Notes under the pieces: model-generated
The model's database searches: none
Seen by the model: the letters and a program-made list of their open reading frames with translations, nothing else
What the model was told of the DNA's origin: nothing
Position numbers and translations under genes: made by a program
Shown: in pieces, positions 35,521-47,160 of the stretch
Layout of the letters: every line of letters starts with the position of its first letter
Position numbering within the stretch: the stretch's first letter is position 1
From: Cycas panzhihuaensis
Taxonomy: Eukaryota; Cycadophyta
NCBI GenBank assembly: GCA_023213395.1
Contig: CM041465.1
Location: 101,873,741 to 101,937,740, forward strand
Length of the DNA stretch: 64,000 nt
Direction of reading: 5' to 3'

Positions 35521-37000
35521 GATTTAGGCCTTCGTAATCTGATTACTGAATGGTAGTAGATTCTGGTACAAGGATGTGTGATCCTCAAGTTCTCAAAAAA
35601 ACTAAATTGGGTGAAGTGTTAGGTCAAAGTGTGGAATAAGACAACCCATGGGGACATCTTTAATATTAAGATCCTGATGCTGGAGAAATTAAAGGATCTA
35701 GAGGAGTGAATTTAGGAGCAAGGGAGGACTCCTTCCTTAAATTAGAATGAAAGGGGTCTTCTTACTAAGATGGAGGGTGTTTTGGCTAAGGAGGAAATGT
35801 TTTGGAAACAAAAATCTAGAGCCTTGTGGCTTGATAAAGGAGATAGAAACACGAAATTCTTCCATATGATAACACTAAAGAATAGAGCATGCAATTAAAT
35901 TAAAGCTTTGGTTAATAAGGATGGGGAGGATATATCAAAGAAGAAATCTATAAAGGAAGTAGTAGTCGAGTATTTTAATGAGCTATTTAAGGAACTAAAC
36001 TGCACAGATGAGGAAGCCAGAAGGGAGATGCTGGAATTAATCCCTAAGAAGGTCAGAATGGGCATGAATAGAGCTTTAGAAGCATCTTTCTTAATGGAAG
36101 AGGTGAGGAATGTTATATTTGGTATGAAGAGGGATAAAGCCCCTAGACTTGATGGATTCCCTCCTAGCTTTTATCAGGAATATTGGGACATCATTAAAGA
36201 TGACCTCTTAGAAGTTATGAAAGAATTCTCAGAGAATGGGAAGATTCATGGAGAATGGAAGGCCACTTTTTTGGTTCTGATCCCAAAGAAAGATGATGCT
36301 AAGAGAATGGAGGATTTCAAGCCTACCGGTTTATGTAATGTGAAGTACAAAATTTTAGCTAAGATCCTAGGTAATAGGCTTAAGGAAATTCTCCCTTTGA
36401 TCATAGGCCCAAATCAGGATGGATTTGTAAAAGGAAGATAAATTCTAGATGGTATCATTGTGGTCTATGAGACAATGCACTCTACCTCTCAGAGGAAAGA
36501 GGCTGGTATAATAGTCAAGATTGATCTTTCAAATGCCTATAACAGGGTCTCGTGAGGGTGCTTAATAGAATGTATTAGAGCCTATGGCTTTGGCGAACAA
36601 TGGAGGAAATGAATTGAGAGTTGTATCAACAAGTCAAGTTTCTCAGTGATTATTTACGACACTTCTTATGCCTTCTTTCTGGGCTATAGGGGCCTGAGAC
36701 AAGGGGAACCTCCGGCTCCATACTTATTTATCATCATGGTTGAATTGATAGGCAGTCCATGGAGGAGGCCAAGAGAATTAGCAAGATTATAGGCTTAAGA
36801 CCCACCTCGGGTGTTGAAAATATAGTCCATCAACATTTCGTAGATGACAACATCCTACTGAGCAAGGCATCTATAAAGAAAGTAAAATCCATCAAGACAG
36901 AGCTGGAAAAGTTTAAGGTAGTAATGAATCAGAAGAGTAACATTTTCTTTTTGAACACTCTAGAGAGGACCTAAAGAGCTATTAATAGGATCCTAGAAAT
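35521..37000 (+). pseudogene. LINE reverse transcriptase remnant
   Basis: RT copies LINE RNA at the nicked target. One stretch stays open over 35908-36441. Blocks in order: ALWLDKGDRNTKFFH (35821), RDKAPRLDGFPPSFYQEYW (about 36130), KWFLIPKK-like FLVLIPKKDD, EDFKPTGLCNVKYKILAKI, GPNQDGFVKGR, IVKIDLSNAYNRVS (about 36510), GLRQGEPPAPYLFIIMVE (about 36690), and the polymerase site HFVDDNILL at about 36834. The family has GPDGF, FRPISL and FADD there. Stops: taa at 36439, tga at 36553, tga at 36610. Confidence 0.92.
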
Positions 37001-38450
37001 GCCAACTAGGTCACTCCCTAGTTGGTACCTTGGAATGCCTCTATTTATAGGAAGAATAGAGAAGGACTTCTGGAACTTGATAATTAGCTGAGTACAAAGG
37101 AAATTAGTGGGTTGGAAGGGGTCCTTATTGAGCCAAGCAGGGAAACTCTAACTTTTGGTGGCCTCCCTCCAGAACATTTCTACTTACATGATGTCTCCCT
37201 TTAGGTGCTCAGAAAAGGTCATAAGTGCCCTAGAATCTATTCAGAAAAGGTTTTTATGGTCTAGGGCTAAGGATAAGGAGAGGATCCATTTAGTGTCATG
37301 GGAGAGAGTATGCCTCCCTAAATGAGTAGGTGGTTTGAATGTCAAGGATATAGCTAGTTTCAATAAAGCCTTGATCACCAAATTGGGTTGGAGCCTTACT
37401 GTAAAGGAAGATAGTTCCTGGTACAAGATTGTTGCCTAAAAATATCTTAGAGATAATCAGTACTTGAAACACAATACCCCAGGTAAGAAGGGTTTGACAA
37501 TCTGGACGAGTCTAGTTTATGCGAGGAAGATGTTAGCACTAGGGGTTCACCGGTGCCTTGGGAATGGAAAGATAATTGACTTCTAAGAGGATATATGGTG
37601 TGGCTAGACCCAACTAAATAAAAGATCATCCCTTATGCCTATATAGGTTATCTGTGAAAGTAATTATAAGAAAAAGATGGAGGGTTACTAGGAGGTCCGT
37701 GATGATAGGAATGTATGGAAACTTTTTGAAGAAATCCCTCATGAAAGTGCTAGAGAGTAGTATAAGGCATCCCTCAAGAAGGAGATAAATAAAATGTATA
37801 TTCCTAGATTCCCTAAAAATGAGTCAATGGTTTGGCTCGGGTCCCCCTTAAGGAACTACACAGTCAAATTAGGTTACTTATTTCTGATATCTGAGAAAGC
37901 TATAAGTGAAGAGAAGCTACTTGGAGGAATTTAGAGCATGGGATTAATCCCAAATATTGTTATATTTTAGTGGTTATGCCTCAAGAATAAGATTCTCACC
38001 CTAGATAATTTAAGAAAGAGAGATTTCTTACTATCAAATAGATGTACTCTCTATCTTTAGGAGTAGGAGACCTTAGATCATATTTCTATACATTGCCCCT
38101 ATACTTGAGAGGTGTGGACAAAGTTATGGAGCTCCTTCAGGGTATCTTAGGTCCTTCCTAGGACTGTGAAGGACCTAGATACTGCTTGGGTAAGCCCTTA
38201 TAGGAGTAGGACCTTGAGCTCCTTGTGGTTAACCTCCTTACCCATACTATTATGGAATATTTAGAAAGAAAGGAATAGGTGTACCTTTCAAGATAGAAGT
38301 TTGAATGAAGCAAAACTATTAGGGATCATTAAGGTAGCTCTGAAAGAGTCCCTCAAGGAAAAGGAGGAAGGTTTAACTTTGCCTGAGGAAAGGAAGATTC
38401 TAGCAAGCTGGGACATAGTGAACCTCAAACAAAAGGCAGAAACTAAGAGG
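37001..38450 (+). pseudogene. LINE ORF2 C-terminal region (zf-RVT part)
   Basis: The frame continues with YLGMPLFIGRI near 37026, LVGWKGSLLSQAGKL, FLWS, GGLNVKDIASFNKALITKLGW near 37330, WVWLGS-like MVWLGSPLRNYTVKLGY near 37827, and ETLDHISIHCPYT near 38070-38105. The last is the zf-RVT type end of plant LINE ORF2. Minus-strand open frames here (37241-38512) are shadows. Confidence 0.82.
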
Positions 38451-38940
38451 CAAGGAGCATGAAGCCTCCCACTAGAGAATTGGGTTAAAGTTAATTTTGA
38501 CGGTGCATCCAAAGGTAACCCTAGTGAGGATGGGGGAGGTGGGTTATGCAGAGATAGAAATGGTAAGGTGCTTTGGGCCTTTGCAGAATATTATGACATT
38601 CAGATAAACCATAGGGCAGAGCTTGAAGTGATGGGAAAAGCTATGGATTTAGCTACCTATGAGGGCTACCTGAAATTTATAGTGGAAGGGGATTATCTAA
38701 ACATGATAAAATTGATTAAAGGAGAAGTTATGCCATACTAGAAGCATAGGGCCATGATTAATGATGTTAAGGTGACACTTCAAAGGAGAGAAAATGCCCA
38801 GATGGATCACATCTACAAGGAGGGAAATGAGGTAGTAGATTGGCTGGCAAATTAGGGGGTTCAGTTTAGGAGGAACATAGTGTGGAGGGGTGATTTCCCT
38901 GAGGAGATGATGGGTCTAGTCAGGTAGGATATGGGGGGCA
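38451..38940 (+). pseudogene. LINE terminal RNase H domain
   Basis: Plant L1 elements of some lineages carry a cellular-type RNase H after ORF2. The frame is open apart from a few stops: WVKVNFDGASKGNP (38482-38523; first Asp of the active site in NFDGA), GGGGLCRDRNGKVLWAF, NHRAELEVMGKAMDLA (the Glu), FIVEGDYLNMI (second Asp, in EGDY), then HIYKEGNEVVDWLAN near 38810-38853. The last matches the usual HVPREGNxxADxLA, with the final Asp present. All four positions usually needed for catalysis are filled. Confidence 0.9.
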
Positions 38941-39165
38941 TAAGCTCTAGCTGAGTTTAGGATGTATAAAGCTAGCCATAGGGCTTATCATGGCTAGGGG
39001 AGACTATAGAATGATAGATGGAGATCCTATGGATAGCTAGGTTATGGGATTATCGTGATGGATCTATCTAGTTGATAATGGTAGTCTTTGTATAGGGGTT
39101 AGGGTCCCCTTTTAATCCCCTCATTTATTTAGACCATATCAAAAAAAAAAAGCCTAATAATATTA

Positions 39166-39338
39166 AAAAACCTTTAAAATAGCCTATAAGAATATAGAAA
39201 GATATGAGCTTTGAACATACATTTTAATAATCCTCAAATAAATATTTATATATATATACAACTATTTGAGCACATTATTTAAGAGATGGCTATTATAATA
39301 ATCATGGATTAACTATCAATAAATAATATTATACAATA
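39166..39338 (-). repeat. 5' LTR of element F, right piece
   Basis: Continues the LTR after the LINE: acattttaat, gagctttgaaca, ggctattataataatcatgga and the end atacaata, against ctccaaca in the left LTR. Confidence 0.75.
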
Positions 39339-40826
39339 GAGGGTACATGGAAGATTGCTTTAGTTAGTTTCCCCCTTGGGTTGGGTTTAAGAAAAACAAA
39401 AAAGGGAGAATCAAGGATGTATGCACATAGGCCATGATTAAGATCATTATTTAGGGTACCGTATATGTATTCATTATGATCACATATAAAAAATTATTAC
39501 GATGTAACCACATGCATGAGGAAACCATTAATATGAAAATATGCATGAAAGAAGAACATGTACCATAACATGACTTATGAATTATCTATTCATAAAACAC
39601 TAGTTAAATATAACAATTATCATTATATTAAGTATGATATGAGACTTGGTATTGAGGTTAGTGCTAGATTATTACATGGTCATCCAAGATAAACCTTACC
39701 CCAAATCTAGACTCAAGACCAGTAATATAAACTTTGCACCAATGTCTTTATCCTAATTCCCCATTTGATGACCCCCTCCTTTATGGTTAACTAATTTAAA
39801 TATAATTCCTTTCATAATGCCTCTTGCATGACCTTTCATGACAACTACATATGTCTCGGTATACATCGTGCTCCAATATCCATGCCCCCCACTTGTCTCA
39901 CTCAAGTGGCATCAAAATTTCACATCCACCACTAATTTGCTAGTCTAATTTTGTTCCCAATTGCTAGTCTTTTAATTTATGGTAGTATCTTGAATTCTTC
40001 TCTTATCCTTATTATCTCTTCATATTTTAAGCTTAAATGTAGTAAGGTTTCCAATGTTATTTTGTAAAAAAATCTTGTAAAACTCATTGAGGTTTACAAT
40101 CCTTATTATTACTAACAAAAATCTCATATTGCCTAAGGCTTGGCATCACTAAAGTCTTGTTAGCCTCTTAGCACTAAGTTATAATATTCTTGCCATCATC
40201 TCTAAAAGATATTAGCATGTATTTCAATTCTATTATTATCATGTATCATCATTGTGAGAATCATTATCAATCAACTATATATTTATTGTAGTTAGAGAAA
40301 TAGGTAGAAGGCATTTAACAAGTTCATTTAGTTTCTTTATAGGACTAATTGCAATGATAGTTATGCCATGAGTATTGGGGATTCTTCTAGTACTTATGAT
40401 CTCTTATGATGACTATTATGCTTTATCTTACCACATGGACGTATATGTTGTCTTTTATAAACTAAATGCTTAATTGAGGTTCCTTTATCTTTGATCATCC
40501 TAGAGTTTTCTATTTAATTAGCAATATCATGAACATCTATATTGTGTATAATATTTGATTGACTTTGTGATTAATTAGTATTTTGTACGCTAATCTCAAT
40601 AAATATTGATGAACACTCCATTGTGGTTTGACATTCAACTATCGATAAATTACGATAAGCATTACCCATGCTTATGTCATGACACTTTGTAATATAATAT
40701 GTAAATTATTATGGTTATATGTAAAATATATTTATTAAGTTAGTTAATTAATCAATTAGTTAGTTAGAGAATAGTTAGTAGATTGTTAAACTAACTAAGA
40801 TAATTAAATAGTCAATTACACATGTT
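39339..40826. other. Unassigned AT-rich DNA
   Basis: 1.5 kb between element F and element G. I see no LTR, primer site or protein motif on either strand. It may be a remnant of the DNA into which both neighbours inserted. Confidence 0.5.
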
Positions 40827-41527
40827 TGTTGCAACTAAAAGTGACACCATACGTTCAAGGAAAGGAACTAATAGTAGAAGATGCATTCCAAATTAGGAAT
40901 GGACAACACGTGGTCAAAATAGAAAGCATTCCATGTCTGAAATGGTTGTTGTGTAGCAGGAACGTATGAAAATAGTATAAGAACACATGAAATAGTGTAG
41001 GAACATATGGAACAGTGCAAGAACATATGCCAGAAAGAAGGAACATATGAGAATGAACAAGGAACACAACACAGAAGATTGGAATGGTGGTAGTACAAAG
41101 GAGACACACAAGCAACCGTATGAATAGACAGACAACTTTGAATAGACGTTTGTTCCAAGGATTGAACAGTTGTGACTGTAGACGTAATCATTCCTTAATA
41201 GGAATACACATTGTATTTAATCATATATAATCATTGGGATGGATGTGAGAGCTGAGTTAATGAGTTCCAATGGTTCCTGATCTAGTATGGATGACCAATC
41301 AAGACCAAATGGACCCTAAGTGATGTACTTTTGACTATTATCTAATGTAATACAAAGAGTTAAGTGAACAAGTATGTGTACCTATTATGGAATGTATGTG
41401 AATTATGGACTTATGTGGATGATCAATTAAAGAATATGTATATTGACAACCTGCACACACCCTAGACTACAGTGGAAACCCTTGACAAGTGACAATTTGT
41501 AGTAGGGAGCAGATTTATAAGTCAGCA
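40827..41527 (+). repeat. 5' LTR of element G
   Basis: 701 bp, tgttgcaact ... aagtcagca. Shared with 50063-50759 over nearly the whole length, for example gggatggatgtgagagctgagttaatgag. It includes a 20 bp tandem array and a TATA-like stretch near 41215-41232 (gtatttaatcatatataa). Minus-strand open frames 40855-41191 come from the repeated array and are not genes. Confidence 0.94.
40960..41061 (+). repeat. 20 bp tandem array in the 5' LTR of G, 5 units
   Basis: Units begin gaac(a/g)(c/t)atg at 40960, 40981, 41001, 41021 and 41041, with a partial unit at 41062. The consensus is near gaacatatgaaatagtgcaa. Confidence 0.88.
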
Positions 41528-41528
41528 T

Positions 41529-41541
41529 TGGTTCTATTGCC
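41529..41541 (+). other. Possible primer binding site of element G
   Basis: tggttctattgcc lies one base after the LTR. It resembles the tRNA-Asp site TGGCGCCGTTGCC of Athila/Tat elements with four C-to-T or G-to-A changes. This is a tentative reading. Confidence 0.45.
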
Positions 41542-41888
41542 TAAGTCCACTAAGCAAAGGGAAGAGAAACTAGAAAATTTATATGCAAAAAACAAGCCAC
41601 CCTGGTTGTCACAGTGATGGAAGACTCTAATTAAGTCTAGATAGCCATGGGGACCTTCTAATTCCACCTAAACAACCTTCAAAAATAGAAGAGTCATAAG
41701 CAAAACCTCTAGAGACACCAGAACCAAACAGGCAGAGAGCCCTAAGATTGTCTCGAGAAAAGAAAATAAGGAGAGCAAGGAGATTAAGTATTAAAAAGAA
41801 TGAAGGTCAGAATGAGTCAGTGGATGGATTCGAGGCAAGTGGAGCCCAAACACCATGAGGAATAGAAAATAGAGGCCAAGGGGAGCCC

Positions 41889-43480
41889 ATGTCAATCACA
41901 CCTTCTCCAAGAACATATCATAATGAAGAAAAGGAGATGAAACAAGAGGGAGAAGAAACTAATAGTCTTGAAATAGAACAAAGCTTGGACTCTACTCTAA
42001 AGGATTTGAGTGGTAATGAGGAAAAGGTGGAGGAAGGTCCCCAGGCACATTGGAAAAACCACTTGATCATACAACCTTTTGAAGATCCACTAGAGGGAAA
42101 TAGAGATCAGTCATATATAATAACAACTCTGGTAGTAGCAGAAATACCGAGAGTACTAGGGATTATTCAACTAAAATCGCCAATACGCAATCTTTTATTT
42201 GGGAAGGAGAATAATAGGGAAGAAATACTACCAAGGAGACTTTATTATAAGTTCCCCAAAGAGAAGATAATAATTCGACCTCAAAAGAAAGAAGAGAAAG
42301 AGAAGCTTACAATGGCACATCATAGGGAGTTTAGGAAACTCATCTTCGATGACTCAACCAATGCTATTGAATATATCTATTTATTCCAGAGATTGATTAA
42401 TCTTGAGAAGATTATAGATGAAAATAAAATTAAATAAAGGTTCTCATATTCATTAAGAGGCATACCATTAGCATGGTATAAGCAGCTAGACCAAAATAAA
42501 TCATGGAATGAAATAAAAAAAGAGTTTGAAATAAGATTTCTGAAGTATAGAAATAATGATATCATTGAATTAACACTAAGAGAAATCTAGCAGAAACTCG
42601 GAGAGTCAGTTCTGACCTATGTTAGTAGAATAGACATGATTGTTATTACAATGACCAACAATGAGAAAATTACGGATTTAAGCATGCACACTTTTTTCAT
42701 AAATGGATTAAACACTAAGTTAAGGAATGTAATGGTATCCCATGCATTGAAATCATACAAGCATACATAGGAGTTGGCCTTGGATTTTGAAAATAAGATA
42801 GACATGAAAAGGATAGCATATGACCCTCTAGTGATGAGATTATAAGAGGAGATTAATGAGCTAAAAACCTAGAATTTGAATAGACCTCTCTTCTAAATGA
42901 CAAAGACAAAAGAAATCACATAGGTAGAAGCCTTAAGGAAAGAAGTAGCCAGGCTAAAATTACAGCAAGACAATCTGAGAGAATATTTTAAAACATATTG
43001 GGGAAAAGAACCTCTGATTGAGAAATGGTGGTATATTTGTAAAGAGAGCACCCATACCACCAAGGAATGTGAATGTAATGCAAGAAACTAAAAACAAAAT
43101 GCTTGGTGCCATATATGTGACCAAGGAACACACAACACACATGATTTTTATTTTAACACCAAAGGTTCCAGTGCCTGGGGGAGAGGGCGAGGAAGAAACT
43201 GTATGAACACTCATACAATATACACAACCCAAACCCAACCAGAAAACCCAAGGAAAAAATCTTTGTTGGGCTGATGTTTAATATGCTTGGAGTATGGACA
43301 CTAGAAGTTAGATTGTCTAATAGTGAAAATTCAAAAAGAGTGCCCATACTTGTGTAAGAACTGTGGTCTGAGCACTCACACCACCGAAGAATGCAAAGGC
43401 AAGGGAAAATCCTTAAACAGAGTGACAATCATATATGAATCTCCAAAAAATGTTAACTTATAGAATCAAAGAAATGAAGA
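41889..43480 (+). pseudogene. Gag of element G with four tandem CCHC knuckles
   Basis: Open from ATG 41889 to a TAA at 42435, then readable in the same frame to about 43470 with a dozen stops. The first part is acidic and Glu/Lys-rich. The capsid part has EFRKLIFDDSTNAIEYI, RGIPLAWYKQL, EFEIRFLKYRN and TYVSRIDMI. Four knuckles follow: YICKESTHTTKEC near 43030 (first Cys now Tyr), CHICDQGTHNTHDF near 43106 (last Cys now Phe), CLICLEYGHxKLDC near 43275 and CKNCGLSTHTTEEC near 43353, the last two with all ligands. Gag and protease share one frame. Confidence 0.88.
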
Positions 43481-44130
43481 TGATTATCCTAACCCTAAGA
43501 TAGAAATTGATCAGTTTGTTGCTGCGAAGAAAGCATTAGAAGAAGCTACATAGGAAGAAGGACTCAAATCATTGCCTCTAGGGAAGCCAGAAGTTAAACA
43601 AGTGTACAGAAGAAAGAATAGAAAAATATAGGAACCAGCAGTGTAAGAAAACCAAAGAGGGAACTCAAAAATAGAAGGATTCCTACAAAAGTTATTACTA
43701 AGGGAAAATTTGGTGAATTAATTAAATTTAACCATCCTATTAGGGAAGGTCATTGAGTGGATCAAAGAAGGGAAAATATACTCAAAGAAAGCTTATAGAA
43801 GTTTAAATAAAATCAAACCATCTTGTGATTTGGACCCCTCAGTAGATATTAGCATTTTGGGAATTAATCTCAAAAATATCATCGTGGATGGAGGAGCAGC
43901 AGTGAATGTCCTACTAACCCAAAAATGGAAAAAACTTGGGAGCCCTCAATTAGCATCAACTAACTATTCGTTAAAATTGGCTAACGAACTACTAGTCAAA
44001 CTAGTGGGGCAGCTAGAAAATATCCAAGTGAACGTAGCTGGTATCATCGTTTGAGTTGATTTTACAATTGTTGACACTATGAAAGACATGGTTACCTATC
44101 TAGCATTACTAAGGAGACCATGATTATATC
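43481..44130 (+). pseudogene. Protease of element G
   Basis: The region continues the gag frame. At 43830-44054 it is open and contains LGINLKNIIVDGGAAVNVLL, an intact retropepsin DGGA site near 43887-43898. It is followed by KWKKLG and LVGQLENIQVNVAGI. DGGAxVN is typical of plant Athila/Tat proteases. This would cut the polyprotein. Interruptions: TGA at 44052 and several stops upstream in the gag-protease linker. Confidence 0.85.
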
Positions 44131-45610
44131 AAACTGAGTGCTTACAAAGCTGGAAGGATGTAAAATTTACCCCCACGGATGGGGAAAACAAAGTTATCCT
44201 CCCTATGTTGGCAAAAAGAAAATATACGATAGAAGTCATTCCAGATACAACATCTAGTATGATAATTGCTACTCAAGAAACTTCTTCTACATTCAATGAA
44301 GATAATCTATACCACATACCAAAGGAGATCAACCATATAAACAATGCCTAGGAATATAAACCAAATGTATATAGGGAATTACCATCTAAAGCATTATCTA
44401 ATGAGAATAAAACCAACCATATTATCTTGCATTAGATGGACAATGCATGTGAAACACAACCCTCTTCTTTTCATTGTAATTTATTGTCCAAATATGTTTC
44501 AATTGATAATAAACTAAATAATAATAATTTAGATTATATATGTTCCAAAAACTATGAAAAACCATTAGAACATAATACAGTCAGAGTTAAATTTTAAATA
44601 AAACATAAAGTCCATGTAAATCTAATCACAACCCCTCAATCTCCTCTCCAGTCTTCCCTTGCTTCTATAACCCCACCCTTTAGCCCCAAAAGTGAATTGG
44701 GAGATCTAACCAATCTTTGTTTTGACTTTAGAGGTATCCTTCTAAAACCTTTCACCAAAGCCTAATAGGTCAAGATGGAATATCCTACTCCCAATTAAAA
44801 GTATCCATTAAAATCATCCACCTCTCTTTTAGTAAATCTTTCCAATAATTCTAGAATAGAGACTAGCTTACTAAAAATTATAAATACGGATCATCCCATA
44901 AAATGTATACTAGAAGATAAGTCTATTAGGCAAAACCAAATACTACATTCTTAAGAAAAAGAATGGAAGGTATAAAACACTTAATCCAATGTATGGAACA
45001 TTGGTTACAACACAAGACCATAAATAAACAATAATGGGTAATTGGTTTTATAATATCCCTTAAGAAAAATGCCTGGTGGTGGTACATAGCTCATCACCAT
45101 ACCCTACAAACCTGGGAAAACCTACAATGAACTTTAGATTAAGATTTGATATACCTCAGAACTTGATTATTTTAGGGTTTTTAATAGGGGAATGCCTGAA
45201 TAAGCACCTTCTAAGATGTAAAATATTATAGAAACAATGGAGTATTCCCAAGTCACATTGGGCCCATCTTTTTATCCACACCCTAGGAACCCTAGCAAGG
45301 AAATGGTTCCTAAAACATGAACAACTATGGTAGGTATCATAGGAAGAGATTGGACATTCATTTGTCTAGACTTTCTCCTACTCTTCTGATAACCAAACCA
45401 TCAATAAACTATTAAAAAACATAAGGGATATAGGTAGAAAAGTAGAAAAGAATTTAATGTCAATTAAAAATATTAAGGATGTAAAGGACAATGATTATGA
45501 AGAGGAGGAAGCCAACAACTTACCCACTGAATATACAAAATTAAGGTATAAACAACGAGAGATAGAGAACATACCTACTTATCTAAAAGAAGAAGAGAAG
45601 TAATAAGCAG
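44131..45610 (+). other. Protease-RT spacer of element G
   Basis: About 1.5 kb with no clear domain. Fragments read as protein between stops (for example SLASITPPFSPKSELGDL near 44660-44710), so it was probably coding, but I cannot assign it. A long spacer here is unusual for Gypsy elements with compact pol and may include extra or duplicated sequence. Confidence 0.5.
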
Positions 45611-47160
45611 AACTCAAAACAACTCAAATTAACCTTGGGATCAATGCATACCCTAAAAACATTATGATTGGCAATTATTGGGATGAAAGGACAGTGGAAA
45701 AAGCTCAAGCATTATTTGACAAATATTGAGATGCTTTTGCTTATAAAGACCTGAAGGGAATCCTGTCTAAAATCAAAATGCACCACATAGATCTTATTGA
45801 GGGATCAAAATTAGTAAAGCAAAGAATGAACCCCAAATACAAGGAGAAAGTAAAGGTAGAATTAGACACGATATTAGAAGTAGGGTACATATATGAGATT
45901 GAATACAGTGATTGGGTCAGCCCTATTATGGTTGTACCTAAAAAGAACGAAAATAATTGAGTTTGTGTAGACTATTGATAGTTGAATAAAGTCATTAAAA
46001 AGGATCCCTTTTCCATTCCTTTTAAAGAAGAGATTTTAGAAACTGTCAGAGGGAAAGAAGTTTATTCTTTCACGGATGGATTTAGTGAGTATAATTAGGT
46101 GAGTATCGTCCTAAAAGATTAGCATAAAACTACATTCATAACTGAATGGGAAATATATGCATACCATGTTATGCCCTTCAGCTTTACAAATGCCCCAACA
46201 GCTTTCCAATGTATCGTACTAAATATATTCAAAAAGTTAATTCGAGAAATAGTAGTAGTCTTCTTGGACGATTGGACCTTATATAGAGTAATGAAAAATC
46301 ATATGAGAATCTAAGAATAATATTGTAAACTTGTAGAGAAAACCGTTTATGTTTAAATCTAGAAAAATGTACCTTTCTAGTACCCTTTAGAAACCTCCTT
46401 AGACATGTGGTACGCAAGGAAGGATTAATGACTAATCTTACCAAAGTAACAATTATATTACATTTTCCTTAACCCCAGAATAAAAAACAAGTGAAAGGAT
46501 TCCTGGGATTAACAGGATACTATCAAAAATTTGTAAAAGGATATGCATAAATAGTAGGAGCATTAGAAGATCTTCTAAAGAAAGAAATAGAGTGGCAATG
46601 GGGGCCAAAACAACAAAAGTCCTTTGAAACCCTAAAACATACTATAGCATCAACTCTAGTACTACATTTTTCCAATTAGAATAAAATATTCCATGTGTAT
46701 ATAGATGCTTCTTAGTATGCTATTGGGTGTGTTCTAATGCAATTAGGAGATAAGGGTATAGACTGACCTATATACTTTGCTAGTAAAAAATTAACTAAAG
46801 TTAAGTAGAATTATATAACAACAGAAAGGGAAGGACTTGGGATAGTCTATGCACTACAAAAATTTCATCATTGCTTACTTGCAAACCCTTTTATATTCTA
46901 TGTGGACCATCAAGTTGGTTAACGTTATTCAAAGAGTTCACCTTTCAGAATATGGTAAAACCTGGAAAAGCCCATACCATTCCCAATCAACTCTCTAGAA
47001 TTCATAATGGTGAAAAAGATATGGGAATTCTAGAAAATTTTCTAGATATAGCACTTTTTAGCATAGAATCAGTCCCTATAGAATGGTATCAAGATATAAC
47101 GAAATTTTTGGCTATGGGACAGTGCCTACCAACTATGGACGAGACACAAAAATAGAATTT
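45611..47160 (+). pseudogene. RT and RNase H of element G
   Basis: RT text: HHIDLIEGSKLVKQRMNPKY (45781), SDWVSPIMVVPKKNENN (45910), VCVDY, YSFTDGFSEYN, HVMPFSFTNAPTAFQ (about 46168) and the polymerase site VVFLDDWTLY at about 46255, both Asp kept. A connection region VKGFLGLTGYYQKFV (about 46490) leads to RNase H with VYIDAS, ITTEREGLGIVYAL (about 46818) and FYVDH (about 46895). Then about 27 residues of the usual RNase H end are missing before VKPGKAHTIPNQLSRIHNGE (46950-47009). Stops such as TGA at 45958 and frameshifts inactivate it. Confidence 0.9.

Larger units (their letters stand above)
33116..39153 (+). mobile_element. L1-type LINE with RNase H, 6.0 kb
   Basis: A non-LTR retrotransposon: ORF1 with a DUF4283-like domain and CCHC knuckle, then endonuclease, reverse transcriptase, a C-terminal Cys/His region and RNase H, then an A-run at 39141-39151. 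The flanks gtctaataatatta (33102-33115) and gcctaataatatta (39152-39165) form a 14 bp target duplication with one mismatch. The whole sits in the 5' LTR of element F. The length is near full size for plant L1 elements. It is dead: dozens of stops, most of them at Trp and Gln codons. Confidence 0.93.
23492..39338 (-). mobile_element. Non-coding LTR element F (minus strand, LARD-like), host of E and the LINE
   Basis: Left LTR 23492-23838 and right LTR 32958-33115 plus 39166-39338 share order and sequence. Examples are tctaataatatta, acacattttaat and ggctattataataatcat (or ggataacc at the left). The left LTR is followed by the complement of AGGGGAG, a polypurine tract. The right LTR is preceded by ggctctgat, a truncated complement of the tRNA-Met primer site. 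Removing nested element E leaves about 1.95 kb of interior with no gag or pol, like a large retrotransposon derivative. No matching target duplication is seen (aagta, gaggg), so joining of two related copies is possible. Confidence 0.7.

Noticed and set aside
40855-41191. Three overlapping minus-strand open frames of 73-107 codons rich in Cys, Ser and Phe (also at 50104-50462)
   Set aside because: They arise from the 20 bp tandem array inside the two G LTRs, occur in several frames at once and have no domain.
43018-43206. Plus-strand open frame of 62 codons inside the G gag
   Set aside because: It is in a different frame from the gag zinc knuckles and is a shadow of that sequence.
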